From positions 585,221-649,220 of the forward strand of contig AP024673.1 in NCBI GenBank assembly GCA_025998675.1: 64,000 nt of DNA, read 5' to 3'. The position numbers and the translations under genes are program-made. Under the pieces are notes generated by a model. That model saw nothing but the letters and a program-made list of their open reading frames with translations. It was not told where the DNA came from and did no database searches. Within the stretch, counting starts at the first letter, position 1, and every line of letters starts with the position of its first letter. This DNA is from Fimbriimonadales bacterium. GTDB lineage: Bacteria; Armatimonadota; Fimbriimonadia; Fimbriimonadales; GBS-DC. This document shows, piece by piece, positions 34,437 through 43,036 of this stretch.

Positions 34437-35483
34437 TCAGGGGCTTACACCTGCGAGGGGCAGCCCCGTCGTCTGCGGCAGTTCCAGCAGGAGGTTCATG
34501 TTCTGAATCGCCTGACCTGCGGCGCCCTTGACGAGGTTATCGATTGCGCTGATGATGACGGCAGTCTTTGTGCGTGTGTCGACGGTCAGCCCAATATCGC
34601 AACGGTTGGAGCCGTACACCTCGCGCGTGGCGGGATACTCGCCCAGCGGACGCACAACGACGAACGGTTGCCCGCGATAGAATTCCGTGTATTGGGCGTA
34701 GAGCGTCTGCGCCGGGAGCGGCTCCCGTAAGCGCACATACGCCGTGCAGAGAATGCCGCGCGTCATCGGCGCGAGATGGGGTGTGAAGCGCACGCGCACA
34801 GGGGCTGGGCTGAACGCTTGCAGGGTCTGCTCGATTTCGGGCGTGTGGCGGTGCTTCTCCACGCCGTAGGCTTTGAAGTTCTCGTCCAGCTCGGTGAACA
34901 GGTACTCAACGCTCACGCGCGACCTGCCCGCGCCCGACACGCCCGACTTTGCGTCGATGATAATCCCGTCAGGCGCGGCGACGCCCATGTGCAAGATAGG
35001 CGCGAGCGCAAGTCCCGCCGCCGTGGGGTAGCAGCCGGGGTTCGCAATCAGCCGTGCGTTTTTGTAGGCGTCGGGGGGCGTGAGTTCGGGCAGCCCGTAC
35101 AGCGATTCATCCAGCCATTCACGGGCGGTATGCGCCTTGCCATACCATTCGGTGAACTGCTGGGGGTCTTTCAGGCGGAAGTCGGCGGAGAGGTCGATGA
35201 CTTTCAGCCCGCGCTGGAGCAGAGCGGGCGCATGGTCCATCGCGAAGCCCGTTTCGCCTGCCAGGAACACCACCTCGCAGGCGCGCGCCAGCGCGTCCGG
35301 GTCGAACGCGCTGAGCGTCGGCAACGACAACCCGTTCAGGTGGGGCAACAGGGTGCGGATGGATTTGCCCGCCTCAGAGCGTGAGACAAGCGCGGTGATT
35401 TCCGCCTGCGGATGCCCGCTGAGCAGGCGAATCAACTCGCTTCCTGTATAGCCTGTCGCGCCGACGATGCCTACGCGATACAT
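34437..35483 (-). CDS. argC: N-acetyl-gamma-glutamyl-phosphate reductase
   Basis: The 348-residue protein has the dinucleotide-binding GIVGATGYTGSEL at its start and the catalytic Cys151 in ANPGCYPT, with a conserved histidine region (HRHTPEIEQ) further on. It performs the third step of arginine synthesis, reducing acetylglutamyl phosphate. No other arg gene is adjacent. The ATG at 35483 lies 7 nt from the end of a TATAGT -10 box, so the transcript is probably leaderless. The open frame continues upstream, but that part is antisense to the diguanylate cyclase gene. Confidence 0.95.
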   Translation of the reverse strand: MYRVGIVGATGYTGSELIRLLSGHPQAEITALVSRSEAGKSIRTLLPHLNGLSLPTLSAFDPDALARACEVVFLAGETGFAMDHAPALLQRGLKVIDLSADFRLKDPQQFTEWYGKAHTAREWLDESLYGLPELTPPDAYKNARLIANPGCYPTAAGLALAPILHMGVAAPDGIIIDAKSGVSGAGRSRVSVEYLFTELDENFKAYGVEKHRHTPEIEQTLQAFSPAPVRVRFTPHLAPMTRGILCTAYVRLREPLPAQTLYAQYTEFYRGQPFVVVRPLGEYPATREVYGSNRCDIGLTVDTRTKTAVIISAIDNLVKGAAGQAIQNMNLLLELPQTTGLPLAGVSP

Positions 35484-35489
35484 AGGGAT

Positions 35490-35495
35490 ACTATA
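35490..35495 (-). promoter_or_regulatory. -10 box, leaderless start of argC
   Basis: GGG-TATAGT on the minus strand ends 7 nt before the ATG, so the +1 should coincide with its A. Confidence 0.6.
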
Positions 35496-35499
35496 CCCG

Positions 35500-35517
35500 T
35501 TCGGCAGTTTTGCCGAA
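35500..35517 (+). promoter_or_regulatory. Short perfect hairpin upstream of the diguanylate cyclase gene
   Basis: TTCGGCA and TGCCGAA form a 7-bp stem with a 4-nt loop just before the GTG at 35528. It could shape translation start or be an operator between the two divergent genes; nothing in the sequence decides. Confidence 0.35.
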
Positions 35518-35527
35518 AATTTGCCCC

Positions 35528-36544
35528 GTGAACTGGCTGAAGGTTCTTTTGCAGCGTCTGGAGGATAATCGGGATGCGCCCTACGAGCGCGAGCTGCTTG
35601 CAGGCGTGTTGCGTATTCTCGGGGAGTATGCCTTTGAGACTCACAGACGGCGTGCGCACACGGCACGGCGGGAGTTTTTGCGCCTGAGCGAAGACGCGGC
35701 TGCGGGGCGCTATGGCGAATTGACCCCCTTCCTGCGAGAGCAACGGCGCGACGAGCAACAGTTCGTGCAGGGGCAGTTGAACGACCTGCGCGACCTCACA
35801 TGGAACCTGCTCGACGCCCTCTCCCGAATGGCACAACAGGAGGCGCAGGATGATGCGACGCTACACCATCAGGTGCGCCAGATGAGCCTTCAAGTACAGC
35901 AGCCCGAATCGCTCGATGTGCAATCACTTCGCCAGACCCTACAGACCCTCACCGAACTCATCACGGAGCGCGAGCGACGCCACCAGCAGATCCTGCGCCA
36001 TCTGGAGAGCCAGGTGAACCACCTGATGCGTGAACTGGAGCAGGCGCGCCGCGAAAGCACCACCGACCCGCTGACGGGACTTTACAACCGACGCGCCTTC
36101 GAGGAATGCCTCAACCATACCATCGGATTGAATCGCCTCTTCGGCTATCCCGCGACGATGCTGCTGATCGACATCGACCACTTCAAGCAGGTGAACGACA
36201 CCTACGGACATGCGGTGGGGGATACCGTGCTGAAAGCCGTTGCCGAGCAGATTGTGCGCGTGTGCAAGCGCAAGAGCGATTTCGCGGCGCGCTACGGCGG
36301 GGAAGAGTTCGCTGTGATTATGCGCGAGACGACCCTCCGCGAGGCGCAGCGGATTGCCCAGCAATTAGCCGCGCAGGTGCGACAGCATTCTATCTCTGTC
36401 GCCGACGCCGAGCCGCTGCGAATCACGGTCTCAATCGGCGTAAGCGAGCTTGGAGATTATGAGAGCGCAGAGGAGTGGTTTCGTCGCACGGACACACTCC
36501 TGTATCAGGCAAAACAAGCAGGACGGAATCGAGTGGCAGCGTAG
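35528..36544 (+). CDS. Diguanylate cyclase (GGDEF domain)
   Basis: In this 338-residue protein residues 1-175 are helical without a recognised sensor domain, and residues 178-338 form a GGDEF domain. The active-site motif is GGEEF at 257-261, and an inhibitory-site R-x-x-D (248-251) lies five residues before it, as in PleD. It should therefore make cyclic di-GMP with product inhibition. There is no membrane segment, so it is cytoplasmic and probably controlled by a partner binding the N-terminal helices. GTG 35528 is preferred; an alternative TTG lies 18 nt earlier. Type IV pilus genes elsewhere in the window are possible targets. Confidence 0.9.
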   Translation: MNWLKVLLQRLEDNRDAPYERELLAGVLRILGEYAFETHRRRAHTARREFLRLSEDAAAGRYGELTPFLREQRRDEQQFVQGQLNDLRDLTWNLLDALSRMAQQEAQDDATLHHQVRQMSLQVQQPESLDVQSLRQTLQTLTELITERERRHQQILRHLESQVNHLMRELEQARRESTTDPLTGLYNRRAFEECLNHTIGLNRLFGYPATMLLIDIDHFKQVNDTYGHAVGDTVLKAVAEQIVRVCKRKSDFAARYGGEEFAVIMRETTLREAQRIAQQLAAQVRQHSISVADAEPLRITVSIGVSELGDYESAEEWFRRTDTLLYQAKQAGRNRVAA

Positions 36545-36583
36545 TGGCGCAGGGAAGCTGACCTCCCCTGCGCCTGTTCGTAC

Positions 36584-37093
36584 CTACAGGGTCCATTCGC
36601 TCCGATTAAGCGCCCCCGACTGCACCGCGCCTGAGAAGTGGTAGGTGTAGGCGTTGACGCCGCTGCCGCGCCAGAACGAGAACTCAATCGTATCGGCGCC
36701 CTCCGCGTTATCGACGATGGTGAGCGTGAAGTCGCCCAGTTGAGGCGCGCCGCGCCGCCCGCTTGCAGGCGGGAAGCCAAACTGCCCCAGCAGCCCCGTG
36801 CCCGATGCAGTAATCACAACGGCGTCCTCGCCTTCCTCAACCTGCAGCGAGTTAAGGCGATGGATGCGCACGGACTGATTGTGCCCATTCACGCTCCATG
36901 CGAAGCTTCCGTTGCCGAAGTATCGATGGGTAGCCCCCTCGCTACGCTTGAGCGCGTTCAGCTGGAAGTCCAGTCGTCGGTTGAGCGAGTCGGTTGCGTA
37001 GCCGCGCGCCTGCACGCGCAGGAAGACAGTCGCTGCAAATGCGGTACTCACCAGTATCAGCGCCGCCACGGCGCCCAGTGCCTTGAATCGCAT
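36584..37093 (-). CDS. Secreted protein of unknown function
   Basis: The 169-residue protein has a signal peptide or anchor (residues 1-21, ending TAFAA). The mature part contains HRYFGNGSFAWSV, then ITASGTGLLGQ, and VDNAEGADTIEF near the end, a pattern of short beta-strands seen in post-collagen-like or FlxA-like surface domains. I cannot name a family with confidence. The start has GGGAGGA at good spacing. It lies between the diguanylate cyclase and the DUF418 gene. Confidence 0.6.
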   Translation of the reverse strand: MRFKALGAVAALILVSTAFAATVFLRVQARGYATDSLNRRLDFQLNALKRSEGATHRYFGNGSFAWSVNGHNQSVRIHRLNSLQVEEGEDAVVITASGTGLLGQFGFPPASGRRGAPQLGDFTLTIVDNAEGADTIEFSFWRGSGVNAYTYHFSGAVQSGALNRSEWTL

Positions 37094-37174
37094 CAGTATC
37101 CTCCCTCTGTGTGGTTTTGGGGAACCCTCCCCAGCGAGAGTGTTCCATATCCACTGCCGAGGGCGTCAGCGACT

Positions 37175-38425
37175 TTACGGGGTTTCCGCTTGCTTCACGC
37201 GCTGTAAAGGCATCCGTCGCCCGTAGGTCAGGCTGCGCCAGAGCCACTCCATCGGTCCGTAGGCGTGCTGCGCCAGCCAGAGCATGCTCACGACCACCTG
37301 CACGCCCCAGAGCGCGAGCGCAATCCCCGCGCCCTGTGCGACTCCAACCTTCGCGTGCAGCCCCAGCCCGTAGCCATAGAAGAGCAGGGTACAGACCACC
37401 GACTGGGTCAGATAGTTGGTGAGCGCCATCCGCCCCGCCGCCGCGACGGGCGCAAGCAGGCGTTGCACCCCCTCAGCAGTCGACCAGAGCCAGCAAAATG
37501 CGCCAACATAGCCCAGCGCCAGCACAGGTCCGAAAAGAATCCCCAGCGTGAGCCAGCCATAGGCTTGCAACTCGTTCTCGTTGCGCAGCGCGTTCTGCAC
37601 GCCTGTCGCATACAGCGCGTTCAGCGCAATACCGATAGGAATGCCCGCCACTGCCAGCCAGCCCATCGTCCTGCGGTAAGCGTCCAGCTGACCAAACACG
37701 CCTGATTTGCCGAAGTAAAGCCCTATCAGGAACATCAACAGCACATCAGGAAGAATGAAGATTGCGTTCACCTGCATCACAAGCCACTCGACGAATCGGA
37801 ACTGTTGCGCGACCCAGTAGCTGGACTGGGCATACGCCTGGCGCCCCTGCTCGATATAAGTTGTGAAGAAGTCGCCGCCCGCCGCCTGCGCGTCCTCCGT
37901 CGCCGCCCACCAGAAGGTGACGCCACTGCAACTCAGACAGCACAGCAACTGCACGCCCCACAGCCCCAGCACCCAATATAGCACGGCGCGTGGACTCAGC
38001 CGCGCAAAGAGCAGCAGCACCATCCCGCACAGCGCGTAGAGGAACAGCACATCGCCCGTCCAGATGAATAGTCCATGCAGCAGCCCGAAGCCCAGCAGTA
38101 CAAGCAAGCGACGCAGCATAATGCCCGTCGCGTTCACGCCGCGCGCCTGCAAGCGCTCTATCTGCAACGCGAAGCCCAGCCCGAACAGAAACGCGAAAAT
38201 GGGGTAGAACTTGCCCGTGAACAGGGTCTGTATCAGCAGGAACGCGGTCTGGTCGGCGGGTTGCACAAGGCTCTCCGGGCGCGGAAACTGATCCAGCGTG
38301 CTGAGTCCCTTGAACGAACCCATGTTGACCATCAGAATGCCCAGCAGCGCAATCCCGCGCAGCGCGTCCAGTGCGTGAATACGCTCCCCCTCGCCGACAG
38401 GCGCCGGTTGAGTCGTGTATGTCAT
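37175..38425 (-). CDS. DUF418-family membrane protein
   Basis: The 416-residue protein has ten or so hydrophobic segments. It begins with a soluble stretch then RIHALDALRGIALLGILMVN, the hallmark of DUF418/DUF1624-type membrane proteins, and ends with LTNYLTQSVVCTLLFYG followed by the GPMEWLWRSLTYG box. Members are distantly related to membrane acyltransferases; the substrate is unknown. The ATG at 38425 has AAGGGGGA upstream. The 81 bp after its stop contain nothing recognisable. Confidence 0.85.
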   Translation of the reverse strand: MTYTTQPAPVGEGERIHALDALRGIALLGILMVNMGSFKGLSTLDQFPRPESLVQPADQTAFLLIQTLFTGKFYPIFAFLFGLGFALQIERLQARGVNATGIMLRRLLVLLGFGLLHGLFIWTGDVLFLYALCGMVLLLFARLSPRAVLYWVLGLWGVQLLCCLSCSGVTFWWAATEDAQAAGGDFFTTYIEQGRQAYAQSSYWVAQQFRFVEWLVMQVNAIFILPDVLLMFLIGLYFGKSGVFGQLDAYRRTMGWLAVAGIPIGIALNALYATGVQNALRNENELQAYGWLTLGILFGPVLALGYVGAFCWLWSTAEGVQRLLAPVAAAGRMALTNYLTQSVVCTLLFYGYGLGLHAKVGVAQGAGIALALWGVQVVVSMLWLAQHAYGPMEWLWRSLTYGRRMPLQRVKQAETP

Positions 38426-38537
38426 CGTTGTCCCCCTTCGACACGGCGTCCCGTGTCAGAAGTAGGTTCGACACATGAGGACGCGCTCCTGTTGAAGCGC
38501 TGCAGGAGGTTGCGGGAAGGGCGCGAATCAATCGCCT

Positions 38538-39908
38538 ATGACCCGCGATGCGCTGATTCAGTGGATTGAAGACCACACCGATGAGATGATACGCGATTTT
38601 CAGGCGTTGCTCCGCGCCGAGAGCGTGCGCACTGAGGAGCGTTCTCCAGGCGCGCCTTTCGGCAAGGGCGTGCGCGACGCGCTGGATGTCGTGCTGGCGA
38701 TGGGCGAGCGGTTCGGGCTGAACCCGCGCGACTTTGACGGCTATGTGTGCGATCTAACGCTGGGCGAGGGCGCAGAGATGGTCGCCTCGCTGAGCCACAT
38801 CGATGTCGTGCCCGCAGGCAATGACTGGAGCTACCCGCCCTTCGGCGCAGAGATCCACGACGGCTACATCTACGCGCGCGGCGCAACCGACAACAAGGGC
38901 GCGACGCTGGCGAGCATCTACGCCCTGCGCGCGCTGAAGGAGCTGGGCGCGCCCCTCCAGCGCCGCGTGCGCCTGATTATCGGCTGCGACGAGGAGAGCC
39001 GCTGGGAGTGCATGCAGCACTACCTGCAACGCGAGCCAGAGCGTCCCGTGTGGGGCGTTAGTCCCGACGCGGGGTGGCCGTTTATCTACGGCGAGAAGGG
39101 AATCGCGAATCTGTATCTGGAGAAGGCGATTGAGCCGTCCGAAGGCGTGCGCGTGCAGTGGGCGCGGGGCGGCGAGCGGCACAACATGGTTCCCGACCGC
39201 GCCGAAGCGCTGGTGAACCTCGCGCTGCAGCCCACAACCAGTGTTGAGGGCGTGGCGTGGGTGTCGGACCCTGCGGGCTGGCGCGCCGTCGCGAAGGGCA
39301 AGTCGTCGCACGGGAGCTACCCCGAAGGCGGTATCAACGCCGTGACGCGCCTGCTGGAAGCCCTCGAGCCGCTGAACCTGCCCGACAACGAGCAGTGGCT
39401 GCACACCGTGCTGGAGTGGTCGAAATCGCTGGACGGCGCGGCGCTGGGGATTGCGCACAGCGACGAGCAGTCGGGCGCGCTGGTGTGCAATCTCGGCGTG
39501 TTCGAGTACGACGGCGCGCGCGTGCGGTGCGTGTTCAACATCCGCTACCCCGTCACATGGTCGCTGGAGGCGTTGCAGGAGCGGTTGCAGCCGACGCTGG
39601 AGCGCACGGGCTTTCACCTGAGTGAAGTGCGCCACACCCCGCCGCTCTACATCCCGCCCGACACGCCGTTTTTGCAGGCGATTCTGGAGGTCTATCGCGC
39701 CGAGACGGGCGACCACGCGAGCCAGCCCGCCACGATGGGCGGCGGCACTTACGCCCGCACGATGCCCAACCTCGTGGCGATTGGCGCGGCGTTCGAAGGC
39801 GACGGCGAGGCGCACCAGGCGAACGAACGCATTAGCATCGAGAGCCTCAAAAAACTCGTGCGCTGCTATGCGCGAATCTTCGAACGGCTGGCAAATCTGG
39901 GGGCTTAA
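38538..39908 (+). CDS. M20 family dipeptidase, PepV-like
   Basis: The 456-residue protein has the metal ligands of the M20 family: His in HIDVVPAG, Asp in ATDNKG and the Glu pair in CDEESRWECM. The C-terminal GGGTYAR with a large lid domain matches the PepV/Sapep dipeptidase branch, not carboxypeptidase G2. It should release amino acids from dipeptides in the cytoplasm. The stop codon TAA shares bases with the stop of the convergent gene (4-nt overlap at 39905-39908). Confidence 0.88.
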   Translation: MTRDALIQWIEDHTDEMIRDFQALLRAESVRTEERSPGAPFGKGVRDALDVVLAMGERFGLNPRDFDGYVCDLTLGEGAEMVASLSHIDVVPAGNDWSYPPFGAEIHDGYIYARGATDNKGATLASIYALRALKELGAPLQRRVRLIIGCDEESRWECMQHYLQREPERPVWGVSPDAGWPFIYGEKGIANLYLEKAIEPSEGVRVQWARGGERHNMVPDRAEALVNLALQPTTSVEGVAWVSDPAGWRAVAKGKSSHGSYPEGGINAVTRLLEALEPLNLPDNEQWLHTVLEWSKSLDGAALGIAHSDEQSGALVCNLGVFEYDGARVRCVFNIRYPVTWSLEALQERLQPTLERTGFHLSEVRHTPPLYIPPDTPFLQAILEVYRAETGDHASQPATMGGGTYARTMPNLVAIGAAFEGDGEAHQANERISIESLKKLVRCYARIFERLANLGA

Positions 39909-41695
39909 GCTGCTTCGGAGGCGACTTCGAACAGACGTATCTCGCGCACGGTTTTCTCGATGAGGTCGGTCTCCAGCGTCAGGCAGCGGCGTCCGTAGTG
40001 TTCGGCGGGCTGCAGCTCCACCTGTTGCCCGCCGATGTTCGCCCAGCCATTCAGGGGCGTGAACAGCAGCAGCCCGAATCGGTAGAGGGTGGTCATCGAG
40101 AGCAGCCCCATCTCCAGCTGACCGGGCAAGCCGCTGAGTTTGTAGCGAATGTTCTGGCGTGCGCTGAGCCAGTTCACGATCTCCTGTGCGGTGCGCCACT
40201 CCGCGCCCAGATGCCGTGAGCGTCCCAGCAGGCGCATCAGCGCGTCGGCGTGCGCCTGCGTGTCCAGCACGGAGGGACGCACGGTGATATGATAGACGCC
40301 GTGCGCTTGCACGGCGCGCTCCAGCAACAGGTTCGCCTGCGCCGCGCTCACCCACTCTATTGCGCGATAGGCGGTCAGCGGCAGCGTGAACAGTTTATAC
40401 GGCTCGGCGGGGCGATGAGGGTTCAGGGGACGAAAGGGGTGCGCCGTGCCGAAAGTGAAGCCGCCCGCCTGGGGATGATACCCCCCACGGCTGAGGTCGC
40501 TCAGAATCTGGGCGTTGTCGGCGTAGTGGTACAGGTCGGTACAGCCGCGCCATGCCAGATCGGCGACCTGCAGGGCAGTGATGGCGCGCACGCCCGTGAA
40601 GCGCCGCAGGCTGTCCACCTGACCCTGCATCGTGCTGGCGCGGCAGAAGTGTTCCTCATCGGGCACAAAACGCACGCCAATCTCGTGTTCGCGCTTGACG
40701 AGGTCGCGATAGAAGTTGGGATGGTGAATCGCCTCACTGAGGCACCACACGGCGCGCACACCCGTGAGCGTCAGCAAATGGTTGAGCGGCGTTTCGTGAT
40801 GGGCGGATTCCGATTCAGAGGCGATGCTCAGCACGCTGACAGCAGGGGCAAGGTTGGGGTAGTACCAGAGCATGGGCACGACCTCGCCGCGTTGCTCGCC
40901 CGCCCACAAAATCGCGCGAATCAGGCTCTCCGCCCAGAGGTCGGCGACAGACCTGGTGAAACACAGCACGCCATCCTCACAGGGCGCGCGATCGAGCGTC
41001 CAGTCGAGCCGTGTGGCGTCTTCGCTGTGCGGGCGCGGCTCGTCGTCGGGCGGCGCGTCAGGGGGCAGAACCTGCGGCTCGACCACGGGGCGTCCCATCT
41101 GAATACGCGCCATCGTCTCGCCCACATGCACGGCATAAAAGAGGGCGTGCCCTGCACCCATGCGACGATGGGTGACGGCAGGCGCGCCCGTGTCGCGCCC
41201 GTGCGGGTCTAACCAGCGCGCCCACACCTCGACGCCCTCACCCGCAGCGACCATCGTCCCGCCGAATGCATGCAGCATGCCCCACTGTTGACGGAAGGCG
41301 GGGCAGTCGCGCTCGGCGCAGGTGTAGCCCTCGCCCAGCTGTTTGGGCAAGCCGTTCGGGTGGGTCTGAATCGCCACGCCCAGCAGGTCGCCTGCATCGC
41401 AGGGACTGCCGACGGCAATCCAGACGCCGCCGCTCTCCACAAACTGGTGCAACGCCAGGCGCATCTCGTCGCCAAACGCGCCACGCCCGATTGTAATCAG
41501 CACGCTCAGATGCGGCAGGCGCGCGGGCAACTCGGTCGGCAGCAGCCAGTCTACTAAAAATCCCGCATGCGCCAGTCGGTAGCAGGCAAAGTAGTCAAAC
41601 AGGTGCGCGTTCAGGGGCACAACGCCGCCGCTGATGCGCCCTGTCGCCGTCATGGGGCACACGCCGACCCGCATCCACTTCCAGACCGCGCTCAT
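39905..41695 (-). CDS. Large protein with a NodB-like barrel, function unknown
   Basis: The first 200 residues of this 596-residue protein resemble a class-I glutamine-amidotransferase-like domain used in sugar metabolism (for example SGGVWIAVGSPCDAGDLL). The middle (about residues 285-450) has polysaccharide-deacetylase features: SVLSIASESES at the start, REHEIGVRF with H-E-I-G, and a later HITVRPS. The metal-binding Asp-Asp-His set of active deacetylases is incomplete, so catalysis is doubtful. No signal peptide is evident. It could act on glycans made or broken down by the GH78 neighbourhood. A GATAAT or TAATAT -10 box lies 10-12 nt upstream of the ATG, so the leader would be very short. 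Confidence 0.5.
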   Translation of the reverse strand: MSAVWKWMRVGVCPMTATGRISGGVVPLNAHLFDYFACYRLAHAGFLVDWLLPTELPARLPHLSVLITIGRGAFGDEMRLALHQFVESGGVWIAVGSPCDAGDLLGVAIQTHPNGLPKQLGEGYTCAERDCPAFRQQWGMLHAFGGTMVAAGEGVEVWARWLDPHGRDTGAPAVTHRRMGAGHALFYAVHVGETMARIQMGRPVVEPQVLPPDAPPDDEPRPHSEDATRLDWTLDRAPCEDGVLCFTRSVADLWAESLIRAILWAGEQRGEVVPMLWYYPNLAPAVSVLSIASESESAHHETPLNHLLTLTGVRAVWCLSEAIHHPNFYRDLVKREHEIGVRFVPDEEHFCRASTMQGQVDSLRRFTGVRAITALQVADLAWRGCTDLYHYADNAQILSDLSRGGYHPQAGGFTFGTAHPFRPLNPHRPAEPYKLFTLPLTAYRAIEWVSAAQANLLLERAVQAHGVYHITVRPSVLDTQAHADALMRLLGRSRHLGAEWRTAQEIVNWLSARQNIRYKLSGLPGQLEMGLLSMTTLYRFGLLLFTPLNGWANIGGQQVELQPAEHYGRRCLTLETDLIEKTVREIRLFEVASEAA

Positions 41696-41743
41696 GACTC
41701 AGCGATATTATCGGCGGTTGGGAAAGGAATCATTAACTTGAGG

Positions 41744-41749
41744 TACAAT
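41744..41749 (+). promoter_or_regulatory. -10 box of the first Uma2 gene
   Basis: GG-TACAAT with a GGAGATAA site about 9 nt before the ATG at 41769; a normal short leader. Confidence 0.5.
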
Positions 41750-41768
41750 TCCACTGGAGATAACGCCT

Positions 41769-42458
41769 ATGGCACAAACGCGCCCTGCGTTTCAGAGACC
41801 CGACACGGAAATCCGCCTGCGTATGAGCTACGAGGAGTTCCTCGAGTGGGCGGATGAGGATGTTCACGCGGAATGGGTGAACGGCGAGGTAATCGTGTTT
41901 ATGCCCCCGAAAAACCGACATCAGGAGATTGTGACTTTTCTCGCGACGCTGATGCGCCTCTACGCCGACTTTTTCAATCTGGGCAAGGTGCTGGTCGCGC
42001 CGTTCGAGATGCGACTGACGAACTCGGCGCGCGAGCCTGATATCCTGTTTGTGGCGCGGGAGAGCCTGCCGCGCCTGACGCAGGAGCGATTGCAGGGACC
42101 TGCCGACCTGGTGGTGGAGGTAGTCTCGGAGTATAGCGTGGGGCGCGATCGCGTCGAGAAGTTGCTGGAGTACCAGACCGAAGGTGTTCGCGAATACTGG
42201 CTCATCGACTCGCGACCCGGCAAGGCGGGCGCTGAGTTTTTCGTGCGGGATGCGCAGGGTAAGTTCAACCCTGTGCCTGCGGACGAGGGCGGCGTGTATC
42301 GCTCGACGGTGCTTGCGGGCTTCTGGTGGCGACTGGACTGGCTCTACGCGGATGAGTTCCCCGACACGCTGTTGACCTTCGCCGAGATAGCGGGCTTTCC
42401 CGCAGAGGTTGTGGAAACGCTCCGACAGATGGGGGGGCGGGAACGGGCAACCGACTGA
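41769..42458 (+). CDS. Uma2-family (DUF820) putative restriction-like nuclease, first copy
   Basis: The 229-residue protein opens with the Uma2 pattern MSYEEFLEWAD, E-W-V-N-G-E-V, then EPDILFV, DLVVEVVSEYSVGRDRVEKL and REYWLID. The Asp/Glu/Lys positions form a PD-(D/E)xK-like core. The family is expanded in cyanobacteria, Chloroflexota and Armatimonadota, without a settled role. A second copy follows after 17 nt. Confidence 0.85.
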   Translation: MAQTRPAFQRPDTEIRLRMSYEEFLEWADEDVHAEWVNGEVIVFMPPKNRHQEIVTFLATLMRLYADFFNLGKVLVAPFEMRLTNSAREPDILFVARESLPRLTQERLQGPADLVVEVVSEYSVGRDRVEKLLEYQTEGVREYWLIDSRPGKAGAEFFVRDAQGKFNPVPADEGGVYRSTVLAGFWWRLDWLYADEFPDTLLTFAEIAGFPAEVVETLRQMGGRERATD

Positions 42459-42475
42459 GATAGGGGGTGTGGAAA

Positions 42476-43036
42476 ATGGCGACCGTTATGCAGAAAACCC
42501 GTCGGCGCAGGCGTAAACTCAGCGAGGAAGCGTTCGCCCGCTTGCCCGACGACGGACGCAAGTACGAGCTGGTAGACGGGGAGGCAACGGAAGTGCCCAC
42601 AAGCGTCAAGCACGATGTCATCGGAATGAAGCTCGCCTTCTCGCTGAGTCCCCATCTGGCGGACAGGGCGTATTTCACGGGCGCGCAGGCGGGCTTTCGT
42701 ATGGCGTCGGGCAACATTCGCATACCCGACATCGGGGTTATCCTCAAGCAGAGCCTGCCAGAGGGCAAACTTCCCGAAGGCTTTGGCGACCGTGCGCCCG
42801 ACCTTGCGATTGAAATCGTGTCGCCCAGTGAAGATATGCCCGACCTGATGCGCAAGGTGGGCGAATACTTTGAGTCTGGCGCGCAGGAGGTGTGGCTGCT
42901 GTTTCCAGAGTCCCAGCGCGTCGTGCGCTACACCAGCCCCTTCGACTCGACCGTTTTGCACGCGGACGACACACTCACCACGCCCCTTGCGCCCGATTTT
43001 CGTGTGCGTGTGGGCGACCTGTTTGCAGTAGAGTAA
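42476..43036 (+). CDS. Uma2-family protein, second copy
   Basis: The 186-residue protein repeats the Uma2 core: RKYELVDGEATE, IRIPDIGVIL, DLAIEIVSPSEDMPDLMRKVGEY and QEVWLLFPE. It is a divergent paralogue of the gene just upstream and probably co-transcribed with it. The ATG at 42476 is preceded by GGGGGT; a GTG 9 nt earlier is less likely. Its stop is directly abutted by the stop of the convergent GH78 gene. Confidence 0.82.
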   Translation: MATVMQKTRRRRRKLSEEAFARLPDDGRKYELVDGEATEVPTSVKHDVIGMKLAFSLSPHLADRAYFTGAQAGFRMASGNIRIPDIGVILKQSLPEGKLPEGFGDRAPDLAIEIVSPSEDMPDLMRKVGEYFESGAQEVWLLFPESQRVVRYTSPFDSTVLHADDTLTTPLAPDFRVRVGDLFAVE

